DNA of 64,000 bases, taken from contig NZ_CP100763.1 in assembly GCF_024296685.1 (NCBI RefSeq), positions 2,108,001 to 2,172,000 of the forward strand. The letters are read 5' to 3'. The notes under the pieces are model-generated. The model made no database searches, was not told the DNA's origin, and saw nothing but the letters and a program-made list of their open reading frames with translations. Shown piece after piece: positions 54,514-63,981 of the stretch (within the stretch, counting starts at the first letter, position 1; the number at the start of each line of letters is the position of its first letter). The DNA comes from Natrinema marinum. Lineage in GTDB: Archaea; Halobacteriota; Halobacteria; Halobacteriales; Natrialbaceae. Made by a program: the position numbers and the translations under genes.

Positions 54514-56913
54514 ATGGAATCGCCCTCGTCGACCGACGCGGAACTCCAGACGCGGATTCGCCAGCAGGAGGTCGTCGCCGATCTCGGCCAACGGGCGCTG
54601 GAGACGGGGGACATCGACCAGCTGATGCACGACGCGTCGGCCGCCGTCGCCGACACGCTGGGCGTCGAGTACTGCAAGGTCCTCGAGTTACTCCCCGACG
54701 GGGACGAAATCCTCCTGCGCCAGGGCGTCGGCTGGCAGCCGGGCCTCGTCGGGACGGCGACGGTACCGACGGACCGAGACTCGCAGGCGGGATACACGCT
54801 GCTCTCAGAAGAGCCGATCATCGTCGACGACTTAGAACGCGAGACGCGCTTTTCGGGCCCCGATCTTCTGATCGATCACGACGTGGTCAGCGGCATCAGC
54901 GTCGTCATCGGCTCGATCGACGAGCCGTGGGGTGTGCTGGGAACCCACACGACCGAGCGCCGCGAGTTCACCGACCACGACGCGAACTTCGTCCAGAGCG
55001 TGGCGAACGTCCTCGCGGCGGCGATCGACCGGGCGGAGACGGACCGGCGGCTCCGCGAGCGCGAGGCCGAACTCGAGCGGTACCGGACCTACACCGACGA
55101 CATCCTGAACGCGGTCGACGACATGTTCTACGTCGTCGACGAGACGGGGACGTTCCAGCGGTGGAACGAGGCGCTGACCGAGGTCACCGGCTACTCCGAC
55201 GCGGAGCTCGAGTCGATGCGCCCGCCGGCGCTCGTCGTCGAGGACGACCGAGAGGCGCTCGTCGACGGGATTGAGGAGATCTACGAAACGGGACGCGCAC
55301 GCGTCGAGGTCGATATCCTGACCAGCGACGGCAGGGAGATACCCTACGAGTTCGTCGCGGTGCAACTCGAAAACCCCGACGGAACGCGGGTGCTGGCCGG
55401 GATCGGGCGGGACATCAGCGACCGGAAGGAACACGACCGAGAGCTGGCGAAGTACGAGACGATCGTCGAGACGATGGACGACGGCATCTACGTCAAAGAC
55501 GAGGACGGTCGGTTCACGACCGTCAATGAGGCCTACGCGGAGCTGACCGGGTACGACCGCGAGGAACTGCTCGGCGAACACGCCTCGCTCGTCGTCGACG
55601 AAGACACGATCGCGCAGTCGAAGGAACGATTGCAGGCGCCGGACGAACAGGTCGAGACCCCGCCCGTCGAGGCAGAACTCGTGAGAGCCGACGGCACTCG
55701 CGTTCCCGCAGAGGGGACCTTCGCGACGATCGAGACCGACGACGGCGACCGCGAGGAGGTCGGCGTCGTCAGGGACATCACGGAGCGGAAACGGCGCGAA
55801 CGGGCCCTCGAGGAGTCCGAACGCCGATATCGAACCCTCGCGGAGAACTTCCCCAACGGCGCGGTCGGCATCTACGACGAGGAGCTCCGGTACACGCTGG
55901 CCGGCGGGGCCCTCCTCGGCGAGCGCCTGCCCAGCGCGGCCCGTCTCGAGGGCGATCGTCTCCCCGAAATATTCCCCGCGGAGACGGTCGCGGACCTCGA
56001 GTCGCTGTTTCGCGCCGCCGTCGAAGACGGCACGACCGACAGCACGACGACGGCGTTCAACGGCCGTAACTGGCGGGTGTGGGTGGCACCGCTCCGAGAC
56101 GGCGACGGCGAGATCATCGCGGGCCTGAGTTTCGCCCAGGACATCACCGAGCAGGTCGAGCGCGAGCGGCGACTCGAAGAGTTGGTCGACCGACTCGAGG
56201 TGTCGAACGAGCGGTTAGAGCGGTTCGCGTACGCGGCCTCCCACGACCTACAAGAGCCCCTGCGGATGGTGACGAGTTACCTGCAGTTGCTCGAGAAGCG
56301 CTACGGCGACGCCTTCGACGAGGACGGCGAGGAGTTCCTCGACTACGCCGTCGACGGGGCCGAACGGATGCGCGAGATGATCGACGGCCTGCTCGCGTAC
56401 TCCCGCGTCGAGACGCGGGGCGATCCGTTCGAGCCGACGGACCTGAACGCGGTCCTCGACGACGTCCGCGCGGACTTGCAGGTCCGGATCGAGGAGAGCG
56501 ACGCCGAGATCACGGCCGCTGACCTCCCACACGTCGAGGGCGACGCCAGTCAGCTCCGGCAGGTGCTCCAGAACCTGCTGTCGAACGCGATCGAGTACAG
56601 CGGCGACGAGCCCCCGCGGGTCCACGTCGACGCCGAGCGGCGAGGCGAGCAGTGGGTGATTTCGGTCGACGACGAGGGGATCGGCATCGCGCAGGACGAC
56701 CACGAACGGGTGTTTCGGGTGTTCGATCGCCTTCACAGCCGCGAAGTAAACGACGGAGCGGGGATCGGCCTCGCGCTCTGCGAGCGCATCGTCGAGCGCC
56801 ACGGCGGCGAGATCTGGGTCGACTCCGCGCTCGGTGAGGGGGCGACGTTTTCGGTCACGCTCCCCGCTGTGGGTGAGCGAGCGGGCAACGACGAGGGCGA
56901 AAGCGATCGGTAA
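54514..56913 (+). CDS. Sensor histidine kinase with one GAF and three PAS domains
   Basis: A 799-residue soluble kinase with no membrane helix. Domains: GAF (~25-170, YCKVLELLPDGDEILLRQG), PAS-1 (~190-305, MFYVVDETGTFQRWNEAL), PAS-2 (~310-425, DGIYVKDEDGRFTTVNEAY), PAS-3 (~430-555), dimerisation/phosphoacceptor helix with H577 in AASHDLQEPLRMV (bacteriophytochrome-type), and HATPase (~680-790) with NLLSNAIEYS, DEGIGIA and GAGIGLAL boxes. No response regulator is adjacent, so the partner is elsewhere. A TATA-like GTTTTAC at 54479-54485 favours the ATG at 54514 over a GTG at 54505. The stimulus is unknown; no conserved chromophore Cys is apparent. Confidence 0.92.
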   Translation: MESPSSTDAELQTRIRQQEVVADLGQRALETGDIDQLMHDASAAVADTLGVEYCKVLELLPDGDEILLRQGVGWQPGLVGTATVPTDRDSQAGYTLLSEEPIIVDDLERETRFSGPDLLIDHDVVSGISVVIGSIDEPWGVLGTHTTERREFTDHDANFVQSVANVLAAAIDRAETDRRLREREAELERYRTYTDDILNAVDDMFYVVDETGTFQRWNEALTEVTGYSDAELESMRPPALVVEDDREALVDGIEEIYETGRARVEVDILTSDGREIPYEFVAVQLENPDGTRVLAGIGRDISDRKEHDRELAKYETIVETMDDGIYVKDEDGRFTTVNEAYAELTGYDREELLGEHASLVVDEDTIAQSKERLQAPDEQVETPPVEAELVRADGTRVPAEGTFATIETDDGDREEVGVVRDITERKRRERALEESERRYRTLAENFPNGAVGIYDEELRYTLAGGALLGERLPSAARLEGDRLPEIFPAETVADLESLFRAAVEDGTTDSTTTAFNGRNWRVWVAPLRDGDGEIIAGLSFAQDITEQVERERRLEELVDRLEVSNERLERFAYAASHDLQEPLRMVTSYLQLLEKRYGDAFDEDGEEFLDYAVDGAERMREMIDGLLAYSRVETRGDPFEPTDLNAVLDDVRADLQVRIEESDAEITAADLPHVEGDASQLRQVLQNLLSNAIEYSGDEPPRVHVDAERRGEQWVISVDDEGIGIAQDDHERVFRVFDRLHSREVNDGAGIGLALCERIVERHGGEIWVDSALGEGATFSVTLPAVGERAGNDEGESDR

Positions 56914-56995
56914 CACTGGCGGACCGCCCCCCAATCGCGCTCTCAGACCCCGCGAGTCGAAATCATCGGCCGAAAAATAACCGACCGACCGCCGG

Positions 56996-57394
56996 TCAGT
57001 CGCCGACCGCCGACTGCTGTTCTTTCACGTGTTCGACGATCTCCGCCGTCTCGGAGACGAACGCCTCGTGGTCGACTTCCGCGCCGTGCAGCACCGACGA
57101 GAACAGTCGCACGTTGCCGGCGACCGCGATCGCCTCCTCCAGTTCCGGTTCCGTCACCCCCTCGAGTTTCGCTTCTTCCCGGTGGAAGTGCGTGCAGTAC
57201 GGACACTGGATGGCCGCCGCCGCGCTGACCGCGGCGAGGGCCTTCTCCCGTTGCGCGAGCTCGGTCTCCTCGAGTTCGAGGTCGCGGACGATCCCCCAAC
57301 TGTGGTCCGCAGCCGGCTCCGGCATCGCCTCGAGCCAGCTCGGGACCCGCCCGAGATACGCTTCGATTTCCGTTTCCGTCTCAGTAGATACCAT
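56996..57394 (-). CDS. AhpD/carboxymuconolactone decarboxylase-like protein
   Basis: A 132-residue all-helical protein. The redox motif C64-P-Y-C67-T-H-F-H71 preceded by a Glu ten or so residues earlier matches the E-x(n)-C-x2-C-x3-H pattern of AhpD, an alkyl hydroperoxide reductase partner. RLFSSVLHGAEVDHEAF follows. Peroxide detoxification or a related thiol reaction is likely. It stands alone between the kinase gene and the GTPase gene. Confidence 0.88.
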   Translation of the reverse strand: MVSTETETEIEAYLGRVPSWLEAMPEPAADHSWGIVRDLELEETELAQREKALAAVSAAAAIQCPYCTHFHREEAKLEGVTEPELEEAIAVAGNVRLFSSVLHGAEVDHEAFVSETAEIVEHVKEQQSAVGD

Positions 57395-57627
57395 ATGTCT
57401 CCCCCTCTGGGTTTCGCACTCGTCACCGATGCGTCGGGCTCTCGGAACGACGGTGGAAACCCGTCAGTTCGAACGGGTCGAAGCGAAATGAACCTCACAC
57501 ACTAGGATTTGATACGGAACGCGATGAATTTGACACCACTCCTCCTAACGACACGGCCAATCCGAACCGGATTCAGCCGCCGGAGAGTACCCCCGCGTCG
57601 CGCGACGAAGACTGACCTGGGCGCGGC

Positions 57628-59283
57628 TCAGTCTATCGGGTGAACGTCGGTCACCGTCCCGACGCCCTTGCTGCGACCCTCGCGGAAGACGAACTTCTGG
57701 CCCTCCTCGACGAGGTACGGCCGGAACTTGAACCGGACGGTGGTCTCCCCCGTATCGCCGGGCAGAAGCCGGCCGTCCTCGGGGTAGAACGCCGCGGCCT
57801 CGCCGATCGTCTCGAGGTGGACGACGGGTTCGTACCCCTCGCCGATGCGGGTCGGGTGGTTGAGCACCATGACCTCGGCTTCGAACTCGCGGACGGGATC
57901 GGGGTCAGCGTCGCGGGGCAACAGGACCATCCCGCGCTCGATGGCGCTTTCTTTGATCCCCTTGAGGGCGATACCGACGATCCGGCCCGCCTGAGCCTTG
58001 TCGACCCGGTGGTAATGCATCTCGATCGAGCGGACCTCGACCTCCTGAAAGCGGCCGTCCGACATCGGGCCGATCAGGAGTTCGTCGCCGGCTTCGACCT
58101 CGCCGGCCATCACCGTCCCGGAGGCGACCGCGCCGACGCCGGTCACCGAGTAGCTGCGGTCGACGTACATCCGGAACTCGCCGGCGTCGTGTGCGGTCTT
58201 GGGGAGCCGATCGAACAGTTCGTCCAGCGTCTCGAGGCCGTCCATCGTGATCGCGCTCGTTTCGACGATGGGGACGACTCGCTCGCTGACCTCCTCGACG
58301 GCGGCATCGACGCCGTGGCGGGAGACGCGCAGCGGCGACTTGTCGACCTCCCGGAGAAGCCGCTCGACCTCGCGTTCGACCTCCTCGATGCGCTCGTCGC
58401 TGACGGTGTCGGTCTTCGTGATCGCGACGATCGTCGGAAGATCGGTCGCGAGCAAGACGCCGAGGTGCTCTCTGGTCGTCCGCGTCGGGCCGTCGTCGGC
58501 GGCGACGACCAGCAGCCCGTAGTCGAGCTTCTGGCCGACGAGCCCGCGGATCGTCGTGCGGAGCCAGGGCTCGTGGCCGACAGTGTCGACGAACGAAACG
58601 AGCCGGTCTGCCTCCTGAACGACTTCCGCGCGGTCGGCCTTGCGATTCGGGTTCCGGACGCGGACCGGCCCGTCGTCGTCGAAACCGTAGACCGCGTAGG
58701 ACAGATCCGCGGAGAGGCCCCGCTCGACCTCGTGGGGCTGGACGTCGAGGAACGCGCGGGTCGCCCCGTCGCCGTCGTCGGCTTTGCCCGTGACGAGCGA
58801 CCCCACCAGCGTACTCTTGCCGTGGTCGACGTGGCCGGCGGTGCCGACGACGACGTGTTCGTCGTCCGTCTCGAGGACGCCACCCTCTCGGACCTGGGCG
58901 ACGCCGACGAGCCCACGCTCGGACGTCGCCGACGTCCGATCTGCGTCGGACTCGACGGCGTCCGAAACCCCGTTGATCCCCCACGTCTGGACGTCCTCGA
59001 TGTGCGCGTCGGCCTCCTCGGCCAACAGCGAGAGGACATCCATCGTCTCGGAGAAGGTGTCGGGATCGACGCCGGCGAGGCCGCCGTCGTCGGTGACGCC
59101 GACGACGTACGTCGCCTCGCCGTCGCCGGACAGCAGGCGGTGGCGGAGTTGTGCAGCTAGACTCTCCCGTCGGCCACCCTCGAGGTGGACATCTCGTGAC
59201 AGGCGTTCCTTGAACTCGACGTTGCCACCGTCCTGTTCGCCACGGTCCAGGGCTCGCTCGAGGAGAGCCCGGTCACGGCTCAT
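57628..59283 (-). CDS. GTPBP1-like translational GTPase
   Basis: A 551-residue GTPase of the EF-1A/GTPBP1 group. Residues ~1-140 are an N-terminal domain (NVEFKERLSRDVHLEGGRRE). The G domain has G1 GTAGHVDHGKS at 147-157, G3 DTVGHEPW and G4 TKTD (in place of NKxD). Domains II and III follow (SVTGVGAVASGTVMAGEVEA; EGQKFVFREGRSKGVGTVTD), the latter typical of tRNA-binding elongation-factor relatives. GTPBP1 rescues stalled ribosomes or acts in mRNA decay in eukaryotes; archaeal function is unsettled. TATA-like GCTTTTGC (minus strand, ~59308-59315) supports the ATG at 59281-59283. Confidence 0.86.
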   Translation of the reverse strand: MSRDRALLERALDRGEQDGGNVEFKERLSRDVHLEGGRRESLAAQLRHRLLSGDGEATYVVGVTDDGGLAGVDPDTFSETMDVLSLLAEEADAHIEDVQTWGINGVSDAVESDADRTSATSERGLVGVAQVREGGVLETDDEHVVVGTAGHVDHGKSTLVGSLVTGKADDGDGATRAFLDVQPHEVERGLSADLSYAVYGFDDDGPVRVRNPNRKADRAEVVQEADRLVSFVDTVGHEPWLRTTIRGLVGQKLDYGLLVVAADDGPTRTTREHLGVLLATDLPTIVAITKTDTVSDERIEEVEREVERLLREVDKSPLRVSRHGVDAAVEEVSERVVPIVETSAITMDGLETLDELFDRLPKTAHDAGEFRMYVDRSYSVTGVGAVASGTVMAGEVEAGDELLIGPMSDGRFQEVEVRSIEMHYHRVDKAQAGRIVGIALKGIKESAIERGMVLLPRDADPDPVREFEAEVMVLNHPTRIGEGYEPVVHLETIGEAAAFYPEDGRLLPGDTGETTVRFKFRPYLVEEGQKFVFREGRSKGVGTVTDVHPID

Positions 59284-59473
59284 ATCCCCTGGTAAGAAGG
59301 CACACGGCAAAAGCCTTCGCGTCTTTTGACAATGTTTGTCATGGTACAACTGTAGCGTCGCGGAAAACTACCGCGCTCCCCGTTCGACGGCCGATTTCGA
59401 GCGTCGGAACGGCCGACGACGGACCACGACTGCCGGGCTCGGTTTCAAGCCGCTCGAGCGCGTACGTCGGGCT

Positions 59474-59650
59474 ATGAGCGTCAGCGGCCTCTGTCAGATC
59501 TGCGAATCACGCCCCGCACAGGAGCGGTGTCCCAACTGCGGCACGCTGGCCTGTGAGCAGCATTACGACGGCGAACTGGGGCTCTGTGCCGACTGCGCCG
59601 CACAAGCCAGACCCGGGCAGTCCGAGGACGTGGACATCAACCGATTCTAA
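59474..59650 (+). CDS. Small HIT-type/treble-clef zinc-finger protein
   Basis: A 58-residue protein with seven Cys and one His in pairs: CQIC (7-10), CPNC (19-22), CEQH (27-30) and CADC (38-41), enough for two zinc ions in a cross-braced finger. It starts at ATG 59474 with GTTTCAAG ~27 nt upstream (leaderless); the longer upstream frame is arginine-rich and not convincing. Small zinc-finger proteins of this size are numerous in haloarchaea and mostly uncharacterised. Confidence 0.8.
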   Translation: MSVSGLCQICESRPAQERCPNCGTLACEQHYDGELGLCADCAAQARPGQSEDVDINRF

Positions 59651-59664
59651 CGCGCTGAGCCACG

Positions 59665-59940
59665 ATGACCTCCATCCGCGACCTGCTCGGCGAGTCCCTC
59701 AGCGTCGGCGAGACCTATCGCCTTCGGCTCGAGAAGCGCGACGGCCGCCTCGTCGCTGACCACCCAAACGAGGCCAGCCCGATGGATATCGCCGTCGTCG
59801 AGGGGGTGGATCGGCTCGAGGAGCGACCGCCGACGGAGCCCGTCGCGGTCGAGATCGTCGGACGGGTGGTCGACGATCGGATCGCGGGTCGGGTGGTCGA
59901 CGGCGCTGCGAAATCGGACGGCGGCGACGCGAGTCGCTAG
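59665..59940 (+). CDS. Conserved haloarchaeal protein of unknown function
   Basis: A 91-residue protein 14 nt after the zinc-finger gene, probably co-transcribed. It is beta-rich: SLSVGETYRLRLEKRDGRLV, MDIAVVEGVDRLEERPPTEP and VAVEIVGRVVDDRIAGRVV alternate strands as in a small OB- or Tudor-like barrel. No function known. Its stop overlaps the pyrF stop by 4 nt in convergent orientation. Confidence 0.7.
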   Translation: MTSIRDLLGESLSVGETYRLRLEKRDGRLVADHPNEASPMDIAVVEGVDRLEERPPTEPVAVEIVGRVVDDRIAGRVVDGAAKSDGGDASR

Positions 59941-60740
59941 TTCAACCGGTACCGATTGAGCCGCTTCTTGAGCCGCTTCGCGGCCTGACCGCTGGCGCTG
60001 GCGAATTCCTCGCCGTCGTCCTCCCCGGCAAAGATAATCCCGCGCGAGGAGTTGACGAGGCCGACCCCGTTCGCGAGGCCGTGCTCGACGGCCGCCTCGG
60101 CGTCGCCACCCTGCGCCCCGATGCCGGGCACGAGGAAGGGCAGATCGGGCACCTGCTCGCGCAGGTCCTCGAGCTCTTTGGGCTGGGTCGCGCCCACGAC
60201 GAGCCCGACGTTGTCGTTTTCGTTCCAGAGGTCCGCCAGCGCGGCGACCCGCTCGTAGACGGGCTCGCCGGTCTCGAGTTCCAGGTCCTGGATGTCCGCG
60301 CCGCCGGGGTTCGAGGTCCGACACAGGACAAAGACACCGGACTCTTCGTCCGCTAAAAACGGCTGCAGCGAGTCGCGACCCATGTAGGGGTTGACCGTGA
60401 TCGCGTCGACGGTCTCGAGCAGTTTCGCGTACTGGCGGGTCGTGTTCCCGATGTCGGCGCGCTTGGCGTCGAGCAGGACGGGCACGTCCTTGCCGTGGGC
60501 GTAGGCGATGGTCTCCTCGAGCGCTCGCCAGCCGTCAGGGTCCTCGTAGAACGCGGCGTTAGGCTTGAAGACGGCGGCGTGTTCGTGCGTGGCGTCGATG
60601 ATGCGACGGTTGAACGCCCAGCGCGGGAGGTCGTACTCCTGTAAGTGGTCGGGGATGCGCGACGGGTCGGGATCGAGGCCAACGGAGACGATGCTGTCGA
60701 CCGTTCGGATACGGTCGTGCAAGCGGTCGAAGAAGTTCAT
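59937..60740 (-). CDS. pyrF: Orotidine 5'-phosphate decarboxylase
   Basis: A 267-residue TIM-barrel enzyme making UMP, last step of de novo pyrimidine synthesis. The catalytic motif is DAKRADIGNTTRQYAKLL (Asp-Lys-Asp pattern), as in the type 2 OMP decarboxylases found in haloarchaea and actinobacteria. SVGLDPDPSRIPDHL opens it and GLVNSSRGIIFAG lies near the phosphate site. TATA-like CCTTTTCG (minus strand, ~60767-60774) supports the start. Confidence 0.94.
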   Translation of the reverse strand: MNFFDRLHDRIRTVDSIVSVGLDPDPSRIPDHLQEYDLPRWAFNRRIIDATHEHAAVFKPNAAFYEDPDGWRALEETIAYAHGKDVPVLLDAKRADIGNTTRQYAKLLETVDAITVNPYMGRDSLQPFLADEESGVFVLCRTSNPGGADIQDLELETGEPVYERVAALADLWNENDNVGLVVGATQPKELEDLREQVPDLPFLVPGIGAQGGDAEAAVEHGLANGVGLVNSSRGIIFAGEDDGEEFASASGQAAKRLKKRLNRYRLN

Positions 60741-61028
60741 GGCGGGAGTGTCCGCGCGACGGTCGAAAAGGTTGCTATCCTGCCGACCGAGGAGACTCCG
60801 ACAGCACCGGCAGACCGAGTCGTCGATCGAAATCGGCTCTCGGCGACCGCCTCGAGTCGGTGCTAGGTATTGTCAACCACTGGACCGAACGGGGGCCGAG
60901 CCGCCCGTCCACGCTCCGAATCGTGACCGATATCGGCCTCGAGCGGTCCGAAAATCCCGGTATCGGCGGCTGACGCTCACGATCGGCGGCGACTTCCAAA
61001 TATTTTAGACAGTAACTACTTCGGTCAT

Positions 61029-61313
61029 ATGCTGGTTGCCCACGGTATGGAAATTCGACAGCGCGTAACGGCGGTTTCGCGTCGCCTTCGCGACGGGGTG
61101 CGGTCGGCGGCCGGGGGGAACACCGAGACGAACACCGACGAGACGGACCGCGACGACCGCGGGACACGAGACGGTGTCGCGGACTCGGTTGGCAATCTCT
61201 TTCACTGCTCGCGGTGCAGCGCCGTCTACATCGCCACCGACAAGCGCGTCTGCTCGGAGTGTGAAGAAGAAGTCGAGCAGGTGCGATCGACGCTGGCCTG
61301 TCGAGGGCCCTAA
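61029..61313 (+). CDS. Small zinc-ribbon-like protein
   Basis: A 94-residue protein. After a ~50-residue polar, Asp/Arg/Thr-rich N-terminus it has FHCSRCSAVYIATDKRVCSECEE: two C-x2-C pairs (61-64 and 74-77) separated by 9 residues, a typical zinc ribbon. A nearby ATG at codon 7 is an alternative, but AAATATTTT (60997-61005) is ~27 nt before 61029 and favours it. DNA- or protein-binding is possible; no assigned role. Confidence 0.75.
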   Translation: MLVAHGMEIRQRVTAVSRRLRDGVRSAAGGNTETNTDETDRDDRGTRDGVADSVGNLFHCSRCSAVYIATDKRVCSECEEEVEQVRSTLACRGP

Positions 61314-61332
61314 GCGTCGGTCTCGTCTCGAA

Positions 61333-61752
61333 TTACGCCTCGAGCAGTTCGATCAGGTTCCCCTCGGGATCTCGCAGGAACAGGATTTTCGTGCCGGTCT
61401 CGGTCGTCCGCGGCTCGCTGATCGTCGGCACGTCGTCGGGCAGCGTTGCGGCGAATCGGTCGAGATCGTCGACCGAGAGCCCGACGTGTGTCGCGCCCGG
61501 CTGGTTCAGCCCCGCCGCGGGAGAGCCGCGCGCCTCGGGGTCGTACTCGACGAGTTCGATCCGCGTCCCGTCGGCCTCGAGGTGGGCAAACTCGGCGCTT
61601 GCGCCCTCGACGCCGACGGCGTCGGCAAACGCTTCGCCGCCGACGCTGAACCGGTCGGCGACCGAGAGGTCCAGGGTGTCCCGGTAGAACGCGAGCGTCT
61701 CCTCGAGATCGGTGACGGTGATTCCGACGTGATGGGCGCTGAGAGTTGCCAT
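61333..61752 (-). CDS. VOC (glyoxalase/dioxygenase superfamily) protein
   Basis: A 139-residue protein with paired beta-alpha-beta-beta-beta units. It begins SAHHVGITVTDLEETLAFYR and has ATHVGLSVDDLDRFAATLP in the second half and ILFLRDPEGNLIELLEA at the end. Metal ligands H8, E67-like, H~89 and E~135 fit the glyoxalase pattern. Could be methylmalonyl-CoA epimerase-like or lactoylglutathione lyase-like; the substrate cannot be told. Start at 61752 has a palindromic promoter element upstream; the longer frame to 61881 is not conserved. Confidence 0.85.
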   Translation of the reverse strand: MATLSAHHVGITVTDLEETLAFYRDTLDLSVADRFSVGGEAFADAVGVEGASAEFAHLEADGTRIELVEYDPEARGSPAAGLNQPGATHVGLSVDDLDRFAATLPDDVPTISEPRTTETGTKILFLRDPEGNLIELLEA

Positions 61753-61776
61753 GAGCGTGACTCGTTCGAGCGCGAG

Positions 61777-61790
61777 CAAAAGCGCTTTTG
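61777..61790. promoter_or_regulatory. Perfect palindrome over the VOC gene promoter
   Basis: CAAAAGCGCTTTTG, a 14-base perfect palindrome centred ~31 nt before the VOC ATG at 61752. It also supplies the TATA-like CTTTTG, so binding of a dimeric repressor would block TBP, or TBP could bind in both directions. Confidence 0.4.
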
Positions 61791-61977
61791 TCTGGTCCGT
61801 TCGGCGGAGCCGCGGCCGGACGCCTCGGCGGATCGGAACTGAGGGAGAGCCTCCATATGTGCGGACGACCTGCTCAGTCATCGATCCGTCGCCGCGGCTC
61901 GGCGTCGATCACACCTGCAATGCATCGGTGGCACGCGGTCACGGGCCGAGACGAATCGGCGGGACCGAGTCACCGAG

Positions 61978-62661
61978 TCAGACACCGAGTTCGGCCGCGA
62001 GGTCGTGGAAGCGCTCGATCGTCAGATCCGGCTCGCCCGCGACCGGCTCCCACGGCCGGCCCTTGCGATCGACCCACGCACCCTGCATGCCGGCGTGTTT
62101 GGCCCCCATCACGTCGTACCAGCCGGCGGTGACGTGGACGATCTCGTCGATCGGCGTCCCGGTTCTGCCGGCCGCGTGGCGGTAGAGATCGGCCGCGGGC
62201 TTGTACGTCTCCACTTCGTCGGCGCTGATCGCGTCCTCGAGGAGGTCGCCGATATCGGCGTGGTCGATCATCGACGACAGCATATCGGGGTCGCCGTTCG
62301 AGACGACGTAGCAGTCGTAGCCGCCCTCGCGCAGGCGCTCGATGCCGTCGCGAACGTCGTCGAACACGTCGAGTTCGTGGTAGACGGCCAGCACCTCGTC
62401 GCGCTCGGCTTCGGTGACATCGGCGTCGAACACCTCGAGCGCGTACTGGAGCGCGTCGCGGTTCATCTCGTAGAACGGCTGGTAGGCGTCGACGTGGTTC
62501 GCGACGAGCGTGTACTCGAGCGAGCGCAGCCGCCACAGGGTCGAGATCGGTTCGGGATCGGCGACGTGATCGGCGAGCGCGCGGACGGCTGCGTCGACGT
62601 CGACGAGGGTGCTGTAGGAGTCGAACGTGATCGTCTGCACGCGGTCGGGATCGAACGTCAT
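61978..62661 (-). CDS. HAD-superfamily hydrolase, haloacid dehalogenase type II-like
   Basis: A 227-residue hydrolase. Motif I DSYSTLVDVD near residue 14 carries the nucleophile Asp in the FDSYSTL form (Phe-Asp-x-Tyr-x-Thr-Leu) of 2-haloacid dehalogenases; motif II is VVSNGDPDML, motif III Lys lies in VETYKPAADLY and motif IV in VTAGWYDVMGAKHAGM. The cap domain spans ~residues 25-105. Dehalogenase activity is not certain; many relatives are phosphatases. Start ATG 62659-62661 chosen by homology. Confidence 0.88.
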   Translation of the reverse strand: MTFDPDRVQTITFDSYSTLVDVDAAVRALADHVADPEPISTLWRLRSLEYTLVANHVDAYQPFYEMNRDALQYALEVFDADVTEAERDEVLAVYHELDVFDDVRDGIERLREGGYDCYVVSNGDPDMLSSMIDHADIGDLLEDAISADEVETYKPAADLYRHAAGRTGTPIDEIVHVTAGWYDVMGAKHAGMQGAWVDRKGRPWEPVAGEPDLTIERFHDLAAELGV

Positions 62662-62753
62662 GGGGCAGACTGTCGGCTCGCGTCGTGATAGTACCCACGC
62701 GCCGTGGTAGCTCGTCGTCCGGGGGTGGGCGTTGCGACGGCGGTCGGTCGCGG

Positions 62754-63845
62754 TCACGATTCCAGAAACGTGCTGGCGAGGTCGGGGAAGCGCTGGTCGG
62801 CGAAGTGGACGGCGAGAACGACGACGATCGGGCCGAAGAACAGCCCCCACCAGCCGAAAGCGAGCGTGCCGAGGAAGTAGCCTAGCAGGACCAGTCCCAT
62901 GTGGACGCCGCTTCGCGCGGACAGGTACGATCGCGCGAAGAAATCGGGGATAGTGTCGACGACGACGAACGTCAGCACCAAGAAGGCAACCGGGTGCCAA
63001 AACGGCGTCGGCGTCGCCACTGCGGCGCCGACCAGGAGCAAGCCGTACGGAACGTAGACGATTTTCATGCCGACTGCCGGAACCAGCGTCCCGATCCCGA
63101 TGAGCAACGAGAGCAGAATCGGTGTCGCGACGACGGCCCCGCTCGAGGAGAGGACGTTGAGCCCGTAGAACGTGACGGCGGCGACGCTGGCCGCAACCGC
63201 GATAACCGCGAGATTGCTGACGAACACGGTCTCGAGGTCGTCGTCGACTGACTGGGTGTACGAGATGATGCCGTCGTCGTGGTCGATGCTCTCGTAGAAC
63301 CATCGTCGCAACTTCTGGTCGTCCCGGAGCAGGTAAAAGAGGAACGTGAGCATGAGAAAGAACTGGGCGAGGATCGAAAAGGCGGTCCCCACGATCGACC
63401 GTAGCTGTCCGACGACGCTCGGCACGCCCTGACGGAGGGCGCTGCCGATCGAGCCGCCGGCTCCGCCCGTGATCGTCTCCCGAAGCCGACCGATGTTTCC
63501 CTCCTTGGCCAGCCGCAGATACGGCTGGAAGAGCGACCGGTACGCCTCGAGGTCGCTCGCGGCGAGGAACTGATCGAGTTCCCTGAGCGCGACGACGACC
63601 GCGTAGGCGACGACGGCCAGCATGGGGACGATGACGAACAGTATCGTGGCAGTCGCCGTCACGTTCGGATGGTCGACGTACCGCTCGAGGTGGCGGTAGA
63701 GCGGACGCGTCGCGTAGTAGACGAAGATCGCGAAGAGAAACGCCCCGAAGTATCTGTAGAGGGCGAGTCCGATCAGCGCTACGAGGACGACGCCGAGCAC
63801 GACCCAGACGACGCGCTTGCCATCCCATTCGTCGAACACGCCCAT
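62754..63845 (-). CDS. AI-2E family transporter (PerM/TqsA superfamily)
   Basis: A 363-residue membrane protein with about eight helices: two pairs near residues 12-60 and 62-85, a cytosolic amphipathic region (~90-150), and LLRDDQKLRRWFYESIDHDD between helices. The C-terminal signature LLVGAAVATPTPFWHPVAFL and VDTIPDFFARSYLSARSGVH (P-D-F-x4-L) identifies the family. Members include Na+/H+ antiporters and the autoinducer-2 exporter TqsA; in a halophile a Na+/H+ role is at least as likely. A TATA-like GTTTTTGCC (minus strand, ~63868-63876) is ~27 nt upstream. Confidence 0.87.
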   Translation of the reverse strand: MGVFDEWDGKRVVWVVLGVVLVALIGLALYRYFGAFLFAIFVYYATRPLYRHLERYVDHPNVTATATILFVIVPMLAVVAYAVVVALRELDQFLAASDLEAYRSLFQPYLRLAKEGNIGRLRETITGGAGGSIGSALRQGVPSVVGQLRSIVGTAFSILAQFFLMLTFLFYLLRDDQKLRRWFYESIDHDDGIISYTQSVDDDLETVFVSNLAVIAVAASVAAVTFYGLNVLSSSGAVVATPILLSLLIGIGTLVPAVGMKIVYVPYGLLLVGAAVATPTPFWHPVAFLVLTFVVVDTIPDFFARSYLSARSGVHMGLVLLGYFLGTLAFGWWGLFFGPIVVVLAVHFADQRFPDLASTFLES

Positions 63846-63981
63846 GGTCTACTACACGGCCACGACTGGCAAAAACGCCGGTCTTGCCATCGAATGCGGT
63901 GATCGACGCGTGACTGTCGGGACGTAGTGACAGTCGTCCTGACGACGGATATCGGGACTGCCTGCGAGCCACCGGGTCGGG

